From: Rhineura floridana
Lineage: Eukaryota; Chordata; Lepidosauria; Squamata; Rhineuridae
DNA: 64,000 bases
Assembly (NCBI RefSeq): GCF_030035675.1
Contig: NC_084489.1
Coordinates: 71,205,365-71,269,364, forward strand
Direction: 5' to 3'
Position numbers and translations under genes: made by a program. This document shows positions 23,151-34,374 of the stretch, piece after piece; position 1 is the first letter of the stretch, and each line of letters opens with the position of its first letter. The notes beneath the pieces are model-generated. The model saw only the letters and a list, made by a program, of their open reading frames with translations, was not told where the DNA came from and searched no databases.

Positions 23151-24065
23151 AGACATTTGAAAGGAATTGTGACTGGGTGTCCATTTTTTCATTCAGATGG
23201 TTTGTACGTGGAAGCCTTTCTACTGTGTACATTTGGAGTGAGGAAAAGTGGTTCAAGAACTAAAACAAAACCGAGGAGTGAATATAGCTCTTCAAATGCA
23301 TTTACACAAGTTACTAGCCTAGCAAAATTCTTACTAGCTTGCCCACTTGCCAGTAAATACATGGATTAAAAAGCAAATTAAAATTAAAAACTGCTGCTTG
23401 TGATCTACACCCTGTATCAGAATTCTTATGAAAAGAAGAATGACAATACAGAGAATCAGACATCACAGTGTACAGGGAGAGAGGTTTTGTTAAGATGTAT
23501 TTCAGAAAGACTGTTGGTTTGTTGTAATGATCCTAAGAATTATACAGCCACAAGAGTGGCTGTATACTATAGCCAGCGTGGATTTTTCACATTCCGCAAT
23601 GTTAAATTGAAAATACCCCCTCTGATGCTTCCCATAAGCTCATTTCAAAACAAAACCTTACAAAATGTATAGTTGTGAACTCAGAAACGCTTGCTTAACA
23701 ACCCTCTCAATTTTCATGGTGATACACAAAACAGTCAGGGAGAATAGAGTGCAAAGTGTAAAAACAGAGAAAAAATCCAGAGCCCTCTTGGACTTTTTTC
23801 TGTCAGAGTTCTCATAATCTGTTGAAATTCATTAAAAATCAGCCATGTTCACAGAATACCTGTAATCGTATTACTGACCTTGCCCCATACTCTGACCTTC
23901 ATCTTCTGTACTTTAAAAGTTAAAAAAAATGCCTAGCTGATTTTTAATTAATTTAAGAAATTTTGCATTGAACTGAAAGATAGTGTTGGGCATGCTCAGT
24001 AAGAACTAACTGTCAGTGTTCTATAAGCCAGACTCACAGCTGCTCGGCTAGGCTAATCAGGGGGC
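23151..24065. other. Unique sequence, nothing recognised
   Basis: About 900 bp with no supported feature. Confidence 0.5.
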
Positions 24066-24349
24066 CACACCCACACCAGACTTTGATTTCACTTGAGACA
24101 GTCATGGCTTCCCCCAAAGAATCTTGGGAAGTGTAGTTTGTAAAGGGTGCTGAGAGGAGACTCCTATTCCCCTGACAGAGCTCCAGTGGACAGAATGGTT
24201 TAACAGTCAGCCACTCCGATTGAAGCTATCTGAAGGGAACTGGGCATCTCCTAGCAACTCTCAGCACCTTTCACTAACTACACATCCCAGGACTCTTTGA
24301 GAGAAGCCATGACTGTCCAAAGTGAAATAAAGGTCTGGTGTGGATGTGA
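24066..24349. mobile_element. Palindromic DNA-transposon relic, family E (long TIRs)
   Basis: Inverted arms of about 64 bp at roughly 80% identity: cacccacaccagactttgat...tggcttcccccaaagaatct on the left and the complement of tctttgagagaagccatgac...aaaggtctggtgtggatgtg on the right. The interior is non-coding. A relative sharing the inner arm is at 61,989-62,308. Confidence 0.75.
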
Positions 24350-24552
24350 CCAGGGACAGTTTTGGTTTAAATTTGGGTTGGAGGCTACATGTGCCTGCTG
24401 TAGAATAAAAAAGTGGGGGAAACCCTGAAAAGCAATGATACTGTTCACAAAGTTTTCCTTTTGGAAAGGAAAGGGGCTTCCCCTCTGCCCAGTGCCCACC
24501 CACCCAATCTCCTCCCCTCCACCACCTCCTCCCCTCCCTGCCACTCCCACGG

Positions 24553-24752
24553 TCAGTGTTGGACTACAATCTGGGAGACCAGAGTTCGAATCCCCACACA
24601 GCCATGAGGCTTACTGGGTGACTTTGGGCCAGTCACAGCCTCTCAGCCTCAGAGGAAAGCAATAGTAAAACTACCTCTGAATACCGTTTACCATGAAAAT
24701 CCATAGGGTCACCATAAGTCGGGATCAATTTGAAGGCAGTCCATTTCCATTT
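24553..24752 (+). mobile_element. Sauria-type SINE (Bov-B tail), 5'-truncated
   Basis: tRNA-like part retains gggagaccagagttcgaatc (B box). Body: ctttgggccagtcacagcct. Tail: gggtcaccataagtcgggat and tttgaaggcagtccatttcc. The first about 20 bp of the head are missing. Confidence 0.85.
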
Positions 24753-24757
24753 TCAAA

Positions 24758-25088
24758 CATGATTGCACAGAAATAAATCCCATTGAACTCAAAATGTATG
24801 CAACTGGTCAAACCCACCCTCCCTTCTCCTCCATCCTATCCCTTCCCTCTTGCCCCTCCCCTCCCCCTTCTTTTGCCCCTCACTCCCCATCCCCTTCCAA
24901 TCCTCTCCTTCCCCTCCCCCTCCCCCTCCTCCCCCTCCTCCCTCTCCCCCTCCTCCCTCTCCCCCTCCTCCCTCTCCCCCTCCTCCTCCCCATGGTCAGT
25001 TTTACCCATCTTAAGCATGATTTCATGGGAGTAAATACCATTGAACTCTATAAGCATGTAAATGATCAAACTTGCCCTCCCCTCTTTC
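24758..25088 (+). repeat. CT-rich minisatellite between two diverged direct repeats
   Basis: A pyrimidine-rich block (24,826-24,994, units such as ctcctccctctccccctcct) sits between direct repeats at 24,758-24,835 and 25,016-25,088. Both start CATGATT and contain ccattgaactc and ccctccc, offset 258 bp. This looks like a tandemly duplicated repeat whose CT part expanded. Confidence 0.65.
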
Positions 25089-26196
25089 TAGATTAGATTC
25101 TCTGTAGAAACATTAGTAACACAGGAAAGAAGCAAAGTAAGAAGAACACTGTTCGGTATTACAAAAATACCAGAGAGAAATAGGAACTAATTTGGTTAGT
25201 CCTATTTCTTAGCAGAGATATAAAAATACAAGTAGCAGAATGAGAATGTAAACCAGGCCCACCTTTCTCTATGTCAATAACAACAGACACAACCTTCTTA
25301 GGTAAAAGATAAAACATTTACTCATGAATTCTTCATATGTTCAGAAACATAGGCTCTAGCTTAGATGAAAGAAAAATAGTCTCAGTCCATCTTAGTCTTT
25401 AGTATTGATGGTCTCAGCAGAGAGAGCATCTGCCATGCAGCCTCTCCCAATGGTGGATAGATCAGCAATGGAGACTATTCAAAAATCAACCAGGACAAAG
25501 GAGGAGGAAGTCAGGTAAGTAACCCCACCCATTAGGAAGTTACATCATGGTAAAACAGGTACATGGGATATTCCCCAAATATCCCTTAAAGGGAACATGC
25601 AACATTTGCCTATTCCAACAAACACCAACAAATATACAAAAATATAATTCTCCATCTTTGGAGATGGCAGGTGTTGCCACCACTCACCATATGCTCAGAG
25701 GCACATGTTACCAAATTCTTCCAAGCTACACAGAAAGTGGATTGGACTGTGAAAGACCAACCCAAATGGTGTTTGCATTTTGACAAATTTGTAGGGCAGT
25801 ACAATATCTCAGAGAGGAGGTCAGGTCCCCTGTCCCTCTGGTGCATTCACTACAGCGGCCCAATTTCCCTGCTTTTTAAAGTTTGATAGAAATATCTGTG
25901 GGCTATAGGTCCATTCTTAAACCAAAAGGTTTTTTGCCTGTTAGTAAATTATTGTGTAATATGCCCCTGTGTTTTACTGTTTCTATTTAATTTCACTAAG
26001 ATTTCATACTTCTAGTCAGTGTTTCAGTGGCTTCCAACCTGAATTTGTGTTCTTGGTTTATTGATTGAATTTTACGAGTTCATTCGTGTTCATTGGGTGT
26101 CAAAAAACTAGGAATGTGTTCATTTGGACACACAACTATTCCTTAAATAATGTCTTGCCTCCCTCTCCTCCATTAAGGCAAGCAAGTTGCATTGTC
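25089..26196. other. Unique sequence, nothing recognised
   Basis: About 1.1 kb without supported genes, repeat ends or RNA genes. Confidence 0.5.
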
Positions 26197-26372
26197 AGAA
26201 TTCAAGGACACATTCCAGCCAGGCAAAAACATTTGGGCTGTGACACAAGGCCAGGGAGGGAGGGGTGTGGTCTGGAGAAAGAGATGAGGCCAAGAGAGTG
26301 TTCCGAGGGCCAGAAAGAGTGGTCTGGGGGGCACATTTTGTTCCTGTGCCTACGATTGTCCACCCCTAGGAT
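26197..26372 (-). mobile_element. hAT-like nonautonomous repeat, family D
   Basis: Reverse complement of the 2,431 and 54,073 copies: acacattccagccaggcaaa, ggccagggagggaggggtgt, and the end ttgtccacccctagg, equivalent to the CAGGGGTGG terminus. No TSD established. Confidence 0.6.
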
Positions 26373-26874
26373 ACAACTTTTGCTGCAAGGGAGCTCAAGG
26401 CCAGTCAAATAGATTTTGCTGCTTTGGGAAAGACAGCATCAGAGAGGGGGGTGTTCAACTAAGTCCATTATGGCTATAGGTAGGGCTGATTGTAGCTGCC
26501 CCTTAAAAAAGAAAAGGGGAAAATGAGAGAAAATCAAAAATTCAACCCCCCACCCTGGGAGGAAAAACAAATACTGGGGCAATTCTGAGAGGCTATTCAA
26601 GAGGCTAATCAGAGGCTATCCATCATTAATCCCCCAGCCTGGACCAACATGAAGCAATACAGTGTCCTTAACCTGCAAAGGAGAAGTGTTTGATTTAAAG
26701 GCACAGGAGCCCTTAACAATCTCAACAGAGCTTATACAGGTCTACACTGGACAGGCTGATAGTGTTGCCATTACTGTGCTCTCTCTCTCTCTCTTACACA
26801 CACAAACACATACACAGCCGCAAATAAAGTCTCAGAAAGCATGGCAGGATTACTCAGGTTACTTCCAGATGACC
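26373..26874. other. Unique sequence with short CT/CA run
   Basis: A (CT)n/(CA)n patch lies at 26,780-26,815. Nothing else recognised. Confidence 0.5.
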
Positions 26875-26882
26875 CATTTATT

Positions 26883-26997
26883 CAGAGCTTGGAAAAGTTA
26901 CTTTTTTGAACTACAGCTCCCACCAGCCCAATCCAGTGACCATGCTGGCTGGGGCTGATGGGAGCTGTAGTTTAAAAAGTAATTTTTCCATGCTCTG
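26883..26997. mobile_element. Palindromic hAT-like MITE, family P1, with perfect TSD
   Basis: CAGAGCTTGGAAAAGTTA at the left and its near complement ending CATGCTCTG at the right, arms about 45 bp. Flanked by a perfect 8-bp direct repeat CATTTATT (26,875-26,882 and 26,998-27,005), the size produced by hAT transposases. The centre is inverted relative to the 8.4-kb copy. Confidence 0.9.
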
Positions 26998-27005
26998 CAT
27001 TTATT

Positions 27006-28185
27006 GTGCATTCATTCTGATGTGTCTGGACAAAGTTTGTGGTGCCATTTTACAATATCAGATGTTTATCAAGCATTCTTTCTTTCTTTTTTTACAGGGA
27101 GGTTATGCAGTCCTGCATCACACAATTGTTATCTTACACTTTCCTGTTCATTTCCCCTTACCTATATATATGTTGTAAGTGGGTTTGTTGCACAAGAGTG
27201 CTAAAAGCACTTTAATTGCACAACCCGACTTTGCCCATTTACAGTTAAATCCCACCTGTAAAATAGTGACAGTATGGAAGCGGCCTCAGAAAACATTAGA
27301 ATGCAGCAGACTAACAAGGATGTTGTGCAGATGCTCCATAAGAAGTGAGTGAACCAAAGATGGCAGTGCCAAATAAGAGGTCCAGTGTAAATGCAACAAC
27401 TTGGTAAATCGAAGGTGGTGGTGGTAGTAGTAGCAGTAGTCATAGCCAAAGCTCACAGGATCAGAACATGAATGATCATTCATGCCCATATTTGCCCTTC
27501 ATGCAAATAAATCAGTGTTGTGTACTCATCTTAGGCACACCAGCTTTGGATAAAAAATAAATGATCTGTATGTGTATTTTGGCATGCTGTGATGATCCTG
27601 GCTACCTGAATCATCATACTGCTTTGAAAATCAAGCTGGCACAGACCCACAGGCAGTTAGGCAAGAGATTGCAGATATGCTTGTAAAAGTTTGGGTGTCA
27701 ACAAAAGTGGTGGAGATTGAAAAGATTTATGCAACCTGCTACTCCAGCTTTTTTGGGATTTAACATTGGATTCCCAGAGAACATGCTGCACACCTGTGGA
27801 AGAGATGGCCTAATTCTACTTCCACATTATACCCCTGAGATTAATATGTCTCAGTAGTGAGCCACATGGCCTGGATATCTTGGACCACTTGATGGAACTG
27901 GCTACTATAGTACTGTCATGTTTGGGAGAGCTGATTTAAGAGTTATTTAGAATATTTGTCTAAAGGTTATTAAGTAGCAGCCCAAATATGCCAGCCTTTC
28001 AGTCACCCCATTAACATATGGAAACAAGTCTGACATTGAAACAATGTTAGGGTATTATCATCCCAGGATGAATTCAAATTCTAAAACAGCTATAAATCAG
28101 AATGATTTCACAAGGGTATGTTCAGCTGTCAGTTGGCCATCCAATCGCAAAAGGCACACAATTTCCCCATACTTCTAGTAAATTG
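27006..28185. other. Unique sequence, nothing recognised
   Basis: About 1.2 kb. A short GGT/AGT-rich patch is at 27,413-27,440. No gene or repeat end supported. Confidence 0.5.
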
Positions 28186-28193
28186 GCCAAGGA

Positions 28194-28331
28194 CAGGGAT
28201 GGAGAAGTAGAGCCCCACCAGATGTTATTGGACTCCAACTCCCATCAGTCCCAGCCAGCATGACCAGTGATCATGGATAATGGGAGTTGTACTTCAGCAA
28301 CATTTGGAGGGCCAGAAGTTTCCCATCCTTG
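28194..28331. mobile_element. hAT-like palindromic repeat, family P2, with TSD
   Basis: CAGGGATGGAGAAG at the left, CCCATCCTTG at the right, core ttggactccaactcccatca and its complement. Flanking 8-mers GCCAAGGA (28,186-28,193) and ACCAAGGA (28,332-28,339) match at 7 of 8. Confidence 0.85.
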
Positions 28332-28477
28332 ACCAAGGAGGTCTCAGAGAGAGGCAAGGTAGATTGAAAAAGGATGGGCCTTGGGAAGCTGAATCAAGAA
28401 CCTCAAAAAGACAAAAGGCAAAGAGAAATTATGTTGGGGATTTTTTGGGAAGTAAAAGAGGAATGAGAACAGAAGAA

Positions 28478-28589
28478 GCCCAAAGTCCTATCTACTCTAG
28501 CATCCTGTTTCCCACAGTAGCCAAATGCCTCTGGAAAGCCCACAAGTGGGACACTGAGGACAAAGACTCCTCCTGTTGTTTCCCCACCA
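28478..28589 (-). mobile_element. CR1 LINE 3' end, TTCTTATG lineage, reverse strand
   Basis: Contains ctctagcatcctgtttccca, cagtagccaaatgcctctgg and gcccacaagtgggac, the complement of the CR1 3' UTR at 40.8 kb. Partial at both ends. Confidence 0.75.
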
Positions 28590-29027
28590 TGAGGATGGGA
28601 AGGATTAGGGGTCTGGAAACCAAGCCCTATGAGGAGAGGCTGAAAGAATTGGACATGTTTAGCCTTGAGAAGAGATGACTGAGAGGAGATATGATAGCAC
28701 TCTTCAAGTACTTGAAAGGTTGCCAAACAGAGGAGGGCCAAGACATCTTCTCAATCGTTCCAGAGTGCAGGACACAGAATAATGGGTTCAAGTTACAGGA
28801 AGCCAGACTTCGGCTGAACATCAGGAAAAACTTCCTAACTGTTAGAGTGGTATGACAATGGAACCAATTACCTAGGGAGGTGGTGGGTTGGCTCTCCAAC
28901 AACAGAGGCCTTCAAGGGGCAGCTGGACAGCCACCTGTCGGTATGCTTTCAGTTGGATTCCTGCATTGGGTTGGACTCGATGGCCTTATAGGCCCCTTCC
29001 AACTCTAATATTCTGTGATTCTATGAT
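28590..29027 (+). mobile_element. CR1 LINE 3' end, ATTCTATG-tailed lineage
   Basis: Encodes GLETKPYEERLKELDMFSLE, then after a stop LRGDMIALFKYLKG, then LRLNIRKNFLTVRVV, the CR1 ORF2 C-terminus. Ends ggcccctt ccaactctaa and ATTCTGTGATTCTATGATG, the classical bird-type CR1 octamer tail. 5'-truncated, with at least two stops or frameshifts. A second CR1 lineage beside the TTCTTATG type. Confidence 0.9.
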
Positions 29028-29924
29028 GCGAGGAAGGGCATCTCCAATGTAGGTTAATGTCAGCTTGTATGAAGTAAAAGGCATGCTTGTTTATCGAAAA
29101 TTCACATTGCCTGAAGATTTTGGGAAGCCCTTGAGTCATTGCCATTAAAAAAAGGTTGTATTCCATGCAAATCATAAATAAAACCCAGAATTTTCCTCCA
29201 ACTGTTTCGTGGCTTGTGACTTCCAATGAGCTTATTGCTGATGTTTCTATGTGGCCTCATCTAACATGCCTGCATTATGAAGGCAATAATTCAAACTCAG
29301 CATAAGAGAAGAAAATAAATGGAAGGTTTTGGTTTTTGCTGGATGGAATCATTACACCATGAATAGTGAAAATTCCTACAGACTTCAGCATGGCCTCATC
29401 AAAGACATGTCGCTTGATTTTTTCTATGTAGAATTTTGTTCTTGTTCTTTTTTTAAAAAAAACATGTTTTAATAGATATCTTTCTCTCTAATCATTTACC
29501 ACTTCTCTTCATTATTTATCCTTCCAAAGTGGCATTGACCTAAAATCTGAGGACTGCAGAATGTTACTTTTGTTATAGCATTAATATTAATGTTTGTTTG
29601 CTCAGCTCCCACATGGTTGGGTTTCCACTGGTAGCGCTAATTGCAAGATTTGAAACTAATTAGCCTTCCTTTTAACTCCCAAATCTTTGAATCCCTGCAG
29701 TAGATTTAGAATGCTTTTTTTTTACTGTTTTTATTTTTAAAAAACCAAATAATTGGAACTCAGAAGGTGGGATTACAGTATTAGCAACCTTTATCATTTA
29801 ACAGTGCTCTCAACTTCAAATCCAAAATACGTATGGATGGATATTGTGGTCAAAGGAGGTCATAGTACAGAAACTCCCACCCAGCTCATACTATTTCCAC
29901 TATGGCTGGGCAAGCCAATTTGGT
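29028..29924. other. Repeat-free stretch, candidate conserved noncoding DNA
   Basis: About 900 bp without transposon signatures. Near 29,635 it has gcgctaattgcaagatttg and actaattagccttcc, homeodomain-type cores. Function unknown. Confidence 0.35.
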
Positions 29925-29985
29925 GTCCTCCAGATGTTGTTGGGCTGTAACTCCCATCAGTTCCAGCCAGCAGAGAGGCCCATTT
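29925..29985. mobile_element. hAT-like P2 half-copy
   Basis: cctccagatgttgttgggct and aactcccatcagttccagcc, one arm and part of the centre only. Confidence 0.55.
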
Positions 29986-30038
29986 AGTCCCTCTCTGATG
30001 TCCTTTTGCTAAAAGGTAGAGACCTTTTTATTTAGATA

Positions 30039-30260
30039 GGCCAGTGTGGTGTAGTGGTTAAGGTGCTGGACTACGTTCTGGGAGACCAGGGTTCGAATCC
30101 CCACACAGCCATGACCTTGGGTGACCTTGGGCCAGTCACTGCCTCTCAGCCTCAGAGGAAAGCAATGGTAAACCCCCTCTGAATACCACTTACTTAAAAA
30201 CCCTATTCATAGGGCCGCCATAAGTCAGGATCGACTTGAAGGCAGTCCATTTCCATTTTT
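30039..30260 (+). mobile_element. Sauria-type SINE (tRNA head, Bov-B tail), near full length
   Basis: Head ggccagtgtggtgtagtggt (A box), gggttcgaatcccc (B box). Body gggccagtcactgcctctca. Tail gccgccataagtcaggatcg and acttgaaggcagtccatttc. No confident TSD. Confidence 0.92.
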
Positions 30261-30354
30261 GGTCTATCCAGCTAGTTCTTTGAATTGTCACTGTGGGTGC
30301 CCCCGTGGTCAGTATTTTGCAGGCGGGGTTCAAGTGCATACTGGAACTTTAGAT

Positions 30355-30910
30355 TTGCGCAATTAAAGCAGATTAAAAGGGGTCTGTGGCCCTAGTGCAA
30401 CAAACCCACCTTTTAAAAGCAATCCAACTTTTTGCAGTTACAAAAGCAATGGGGATACGCATTGAGAAGTGTGGGAAACACCAATGACTAATGGGGAGAT
30501 GTACAAACACCCTGCAAGCAAATCAAGATGAATGCAGGATGATTGCTCATTGTCGTCTAACCACCTATAAACAAATCAGAATGAATACTCAATAAAGATG
30601 AGAGCCAGGGTGGTGTAGTGTTTAGAGTGTTAGACTGGGAGCTGGGAGACCAGGGTTCAAATCTCCACTCAGCCCTGAAGCTCGCCTGGTGACCTTGGGC
30701 CATTCACTTGTCTCTCAGCCTAACCTACCTCACAAGGTTGTTGTGAGGATAAAATTGGGAAGGGGCGAACCATGTTTGTATGCCCCCTTGAGCTTCTTGA
30801 AGGAAAGGTGGGATATCAATTTAATAATAAATAAATACCTGAACCACTGCATAAGCTAGTGCAAGCAAATCAGAATAAATGCTCAGTTAATAGGTTGCCC
30901 GGAGGAACCC
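30355..30910. repeat. Short-period repeat, AAACAAATCA motif (copy 2), split by a SINE
   Basis: Units at about 30,518, 30,573 and 30,866 carry GCAAATCAAGATGAATGC-like motifs, as at 13,930-14,020. The SINE at 30,601-30,838 sits inside the array. The upstream part (gaagtgtgggaaacacc) also resembles copy 1. Confidence 0.6.
30601..30838 (+). mobile_element. tRNA-derived SINE with L2-type 3' tail (family B)
   Basis: Head agccagggtggtgtagtgtt, B box GGGTTCAAATCTCC, ccttgggccattcacttgtc, cctacctcacaaggttgttg. The end ttgaaggaaaggtgggatat plus (AAT)n resembles an L2 terminus, so this SINE likely used L2 machinery. Confidence 0.85.
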
Positions 30911-31120
30911 TATTTTTTTTCCATTGTGCTGGATTGTTATTGCCTAATGCTTGTTTATTGTTTTATTGATCAATTTTAATCTGTACTGATTTTGGATGGC
31001 AACATATTCTTATTATGATTGTTTATGTTCTATTTATTTTATCGTTATTATCTGTCCTAGGCACATTCTTGAGAAAATGTGCTCTATACATTTATTAAAT
31101 ATTCAGGGGGGCAAATAATT

Positions 31121-31155
31121 TTGATCTGGTATAAGGCAGCACCCCATGTTCTCTA
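31121..31155 (+). mobile_element. tRNA-SINE family A 3' end fragment
   Basis: gatctggtataaggcagcac and ccatgttct match the last about 35 bp of family A only. Confidence 0.4.
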
Positions 31156-31196
31156 AAATGATGTCGGGGTTTAAAAAAACCCCAAAGTCATGTATG

Positions 31197-31658
31197 TAGG
31201 CATGGGTGAATAAATCATTTTCTATTTCTCTCAGTTTCTCCTTTTTCCAATCTTAAGTTCAGTTATCCACATTTCCACAGCAGTTTGCAAATTCTTTTTT
31301 AAAAAAGTCCTTGTGAAAATTCAACAGGATTTTTCTGAGAATTTTTCTTACCATACACAGTTTTGCCCAATAAAAACATTTTAAGAAATATTAAAGGAAG
31401 CAAAATTGCATATAAAAGAAATTTTCCTGAATATAATGCATTTTAATATCCTTTTCATGAATATATGCATGTATACGCACATTTTACCCTTGTATATGCA
31501 TTTTTGTACACATTACTTAGCTAGAGAACTGCCCTGCAAAATTTGGATAAGTGCAAATGGCAAAGAATAGCAGTATTTCAGTTATTGTTTTGTGAAATGC
31601 AGGTTTGGTAAGTTCACCTTTAAATGTGAAATGAATCAGATTTCTTCCCCATCCTTAA
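31197..31658 (-). mobile_element. AT1 hAT-like element
   Basis: Near full-length copy: begins TAGGCATGGG, then tctcagtttctcctttttcc, repeated aatgcattttaatat-like segments, agagaactgccctgcaaaat, and ends ttcttccccatcctta. No transposase frame. No clear TSD. Confidence 0.7.
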
Positions 31659-31703
31659 CATCTTTGCTAAAGTCATGAGAGAATGACTACACAGAGGAAC
31701 AGT

Positions 31704-31825
31704 TGGTGGCTCCTTGTCAGTGGGGCAGTGGAATCCACTGTGAGTTTTAGTCTGAACTTTTAAGGAGCTGTCCAAGGTGCTGAAGCTAAAACCTGGCGTG
31801 GATTCCACTGCCCCACTGACATGGT
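31704..31825. mobile_element. Palindromic MITE-like repeat, family F
   Basis: Inverted arms of about 40 bp: tgtcagtggggcagtggaat at 31,715 and its complement attccactgccccactgaca ending at 31,821. The inner part holds gttttagtctgaacttttaa. Other copies at 43,640-43,762 and its duplicate at 53,124-53,246, plus a part at 21.3 kb. Confidence 0.75.
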
Positions 31826-32941
31826 GTCATCTCCTGCCACTGCACAGGAATGTCATCTAAGAAATCTTCTCGCCAAGGTAGATACTTAACTCCCTCAAAA
31901 CCAGTGGAACTTATGCACACTCTTAAAGATGCGCCATCTCCAGAGCACATGGCAGGAATGCTAAAATGCCTTCTGAAGTATAAAAACTCTAGATAACATG
32001 TAAATTGATATAATACAGCACCAGGTGAATGTAAAACCTAGAATTATGCAGCTATTATGAAACTTTCATCCATACCTACAGAGTGCAAAGGAAAACTTCA
32101 TTCAATTTTCTCCCCTGGTTGAGATTTGAAGATTCTTCCTTGAAATGAAGACGTTAATATTTTGATAGCAAAAGGTCATTTTTCAGCAGCGTTTGCAGAT
32201 CACCAGTAAACGATAATGCTTCCCTGGTGAACTTACTTCCTATTATGTACCTTCCACATACTAATGAAATCTCCAGGAAGACGCCAGTTGGTTTTGCATT
32301 CTGTAAAAAGAAACAAGAAAAGAGATTTCTGTTTATTTTTTTAAAATTTAATTATTGTATGAATCCATTTGCTTAACAAAAGATGGGTATATCTGCATTG
32401 TGCCCTTGCTTGTCATTGTCAGTTTGGAATTGTTCAATTTTGCAAATACGGAGGCACCAAAAAGAGAGGACTCATGCATTAGCTACTGCTGTGAAAACTG
32501 CTCTTAACAGTTCCTATTCCTTACTGGTGTCCTGTGGAGGTGTGCACTTGGAAAACTCTCACACTGATGAAAGGCAACAGGTTCCCTGAACACAGTTTAT
32601 TACCTCCCCGTCCTTATTAGTACTTTCTCTGTTCTATGAATATTGGCCAAAACAGACGTTGTGTTAAAAGTGTGGATGTATTTAACGTGCTTTCTTTCAA
32701 CAGCAACAGTTGCAGGGGGAACAGGATCAGGACCATGACATGTGGAGAGGGGGCTGTTAACCCTTTTCCCCGTGCCCTCCGAAATTCATCCCATTCCCAA
32801 AGGTATTATTTGCCTGGGAAAGGGTTGGCTGCCTCCTGAGATTATTAGGTCTTCAGGAGAGGGAGCTTTTCGTGGGAATGAGTACAGAATAGAGGACTGA
32901 GAATAGAGGTTGCAACCTTTCCTCCTTCTTGTGGCTGGTGT
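31826..32941. other. Unique sequence, nothing recognised
   Basis: About 1.1 kb with no supported gene or repeat. 32,060-32,320 is complex, repeat-free DNA that might be conserved. That is a guess. Confidence 0.4.
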
Positions 32942-33043
32942 TCAGCTAAGTCCTACTCAGAGGAGACCCACTGAAATGAATGAACCAAAGTTAGTCATGT
33001 CCATTAACTCCGGTGGGTCTACTCTAAGTAGAACTGGAATTGA
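32942..33043. mobile_element. Palindromic MITE-like repeat, family S
   Basis: Left arm aagtcctactcagaggagac, centre aaagttagtcatgtcc, right arm ggtgggtctactctaagtag. Pairs with the copy at 3,066-3,166. Confidence 0.75.
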
Positions 33044-33419
33044 ATATCACCCCATGCCTATTACTATTAAAAGAAAGAAAACCCCACATTAAACTCATTC
33101 ACACATGTAGGCTGCAATCCAAACCACCTTTGTGCACGTCTGGTGCAGAAGTGAGGGTGGATTAGGCAGCGTGTCCCTCTGCCTAGCCCTGTCAGCCATC
33201 ACAAAGCTTCGTGTTTGGCTTGATGAACAGGTGCGCAGGCAGAGGTATCACCAACAGGATCTGTGCAATGCATCTGGTTAAAGGGACAGAACAGGGAGGA
33301 GCATAGGTATCAAGTGCTTCTAACTTGTCCAAAGTTGGACACGTTCTCCTTTTATTTCAGTTTTATTTTTAATTCAGTGCACGCCATTTGAATTAATGAG
33401 ATTGTATTATGCCACAATC

Positions 33420-33785
33420 CACATCGTCCTACTGTATAGAACTTTATGTGCCTGGCACTATTTGCAGTGATCAGGGCATTTTACAACTATTAAAAACAAA
33501 ACAAAACAAAAGTCAATAAAAGAAATTTAAAACATTGTGAAAAAAATGAAAACAACCTCAGCAGGAAGAAAATGTTCTGGAATGAAGGCCTTCTGCATTA
33601 AAAAAAAATCTGCCCAGCAAAACAAATCATTGCCAGAACAGGAAAGTTTTAACCAGTGGGTGAAAAACAGGTTGAACATGGGCCACGTAGAACTAACAGG
33701 AAAGGTAGTTCACTATCTAGGTGCAACCAATGAAGGCCCTTCCTTCCACCCTGACCTAAAGTGCCTCAGCCATGTATAGGTACTA
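33420..33785 (-). mobile_element. L2-like 3' end (degraded), reverse strand
   Basis: The layout fits a reversed old L2 3' end: tttatgtgcctggcac, an A-rich UTR, then gggccacgtagaactaacag and tgaaggcccttccttccacc. Divergent. Confidence 0.35.
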
Positions 33786-34374
33786 GGGATGGAAGGGTCT
33801 ATCAATTTTGGTTCTCTCATGGCCCGTCCATACCTAACCACAAAATCTGTGTTTTCCATATTTGGTTGGTATTCTCAAGATCCATACATGTCCTGTTTGT
33901 GGTTGGATTATCCAAGCATCCATAAGTGTGGGCTTTTTAAAAAAATCTAAATTGCTTTAGCATTGGCTGCTCCCCTAAGTCCACCCCTTTTCAGTGATGG
34001 GTCTACAATGGCCATTTGCTTTTCACACACATTTTCGGAAGAGCGCAGAAATGTATATCTTTTTTTTTTAATTCCTATGCATGTGCAGGTTTGTGGGTGT
34101 GCTATTGGATGGGAAGGAGACAAGGGGCTTGGCATATGATGAAGGAACACCCATGGACCACCTATTGCAGGAACGTCCGTGGCATTGCGTCCGAGTGCAC
34201 AGACGTTAATGTGATTGATTATCGGTTTAGGAAAGCATATGGTTTTCCGGTGGTATTTCTAATGCAGATTGGTGGACACGAAAATCCGTACTAGCTTGCA
34301 ACGTCATATGGACGAAGGTGAATTAATGAGGACATAAAGCTATATCACTGCAGATTATACAGTCATATGGACAG
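33786..34374. other. Unassigned, possibly an unknown transposon
   Basis: Starts with tagggatggaaggg at 33,785. 34,160-34,380 retains several CpGs (aacgtccgtggcattgcgtc, caacgtcatatggacgaagg) in CpG-poor surroundings, and gtcatatggac occurs twice (34,308 and 34,361). No family recognised. Confidence 0.35.

Noticed and set aside
24783-25096. Pro/Ser/Leu-rich forward frames and the Glu/Gly-rich reverse frame
   Set aside because: Low-complexity CT minisatellite.
28280-28678. 132-codon forward frame ending in LKELDMFSLEKR
   Set aside because: The C-terminal part is CR1 ORF2 and the N-terminal part crosses a P2 palindrome and a reversed CR1 tail; a chance fusion of repeats.
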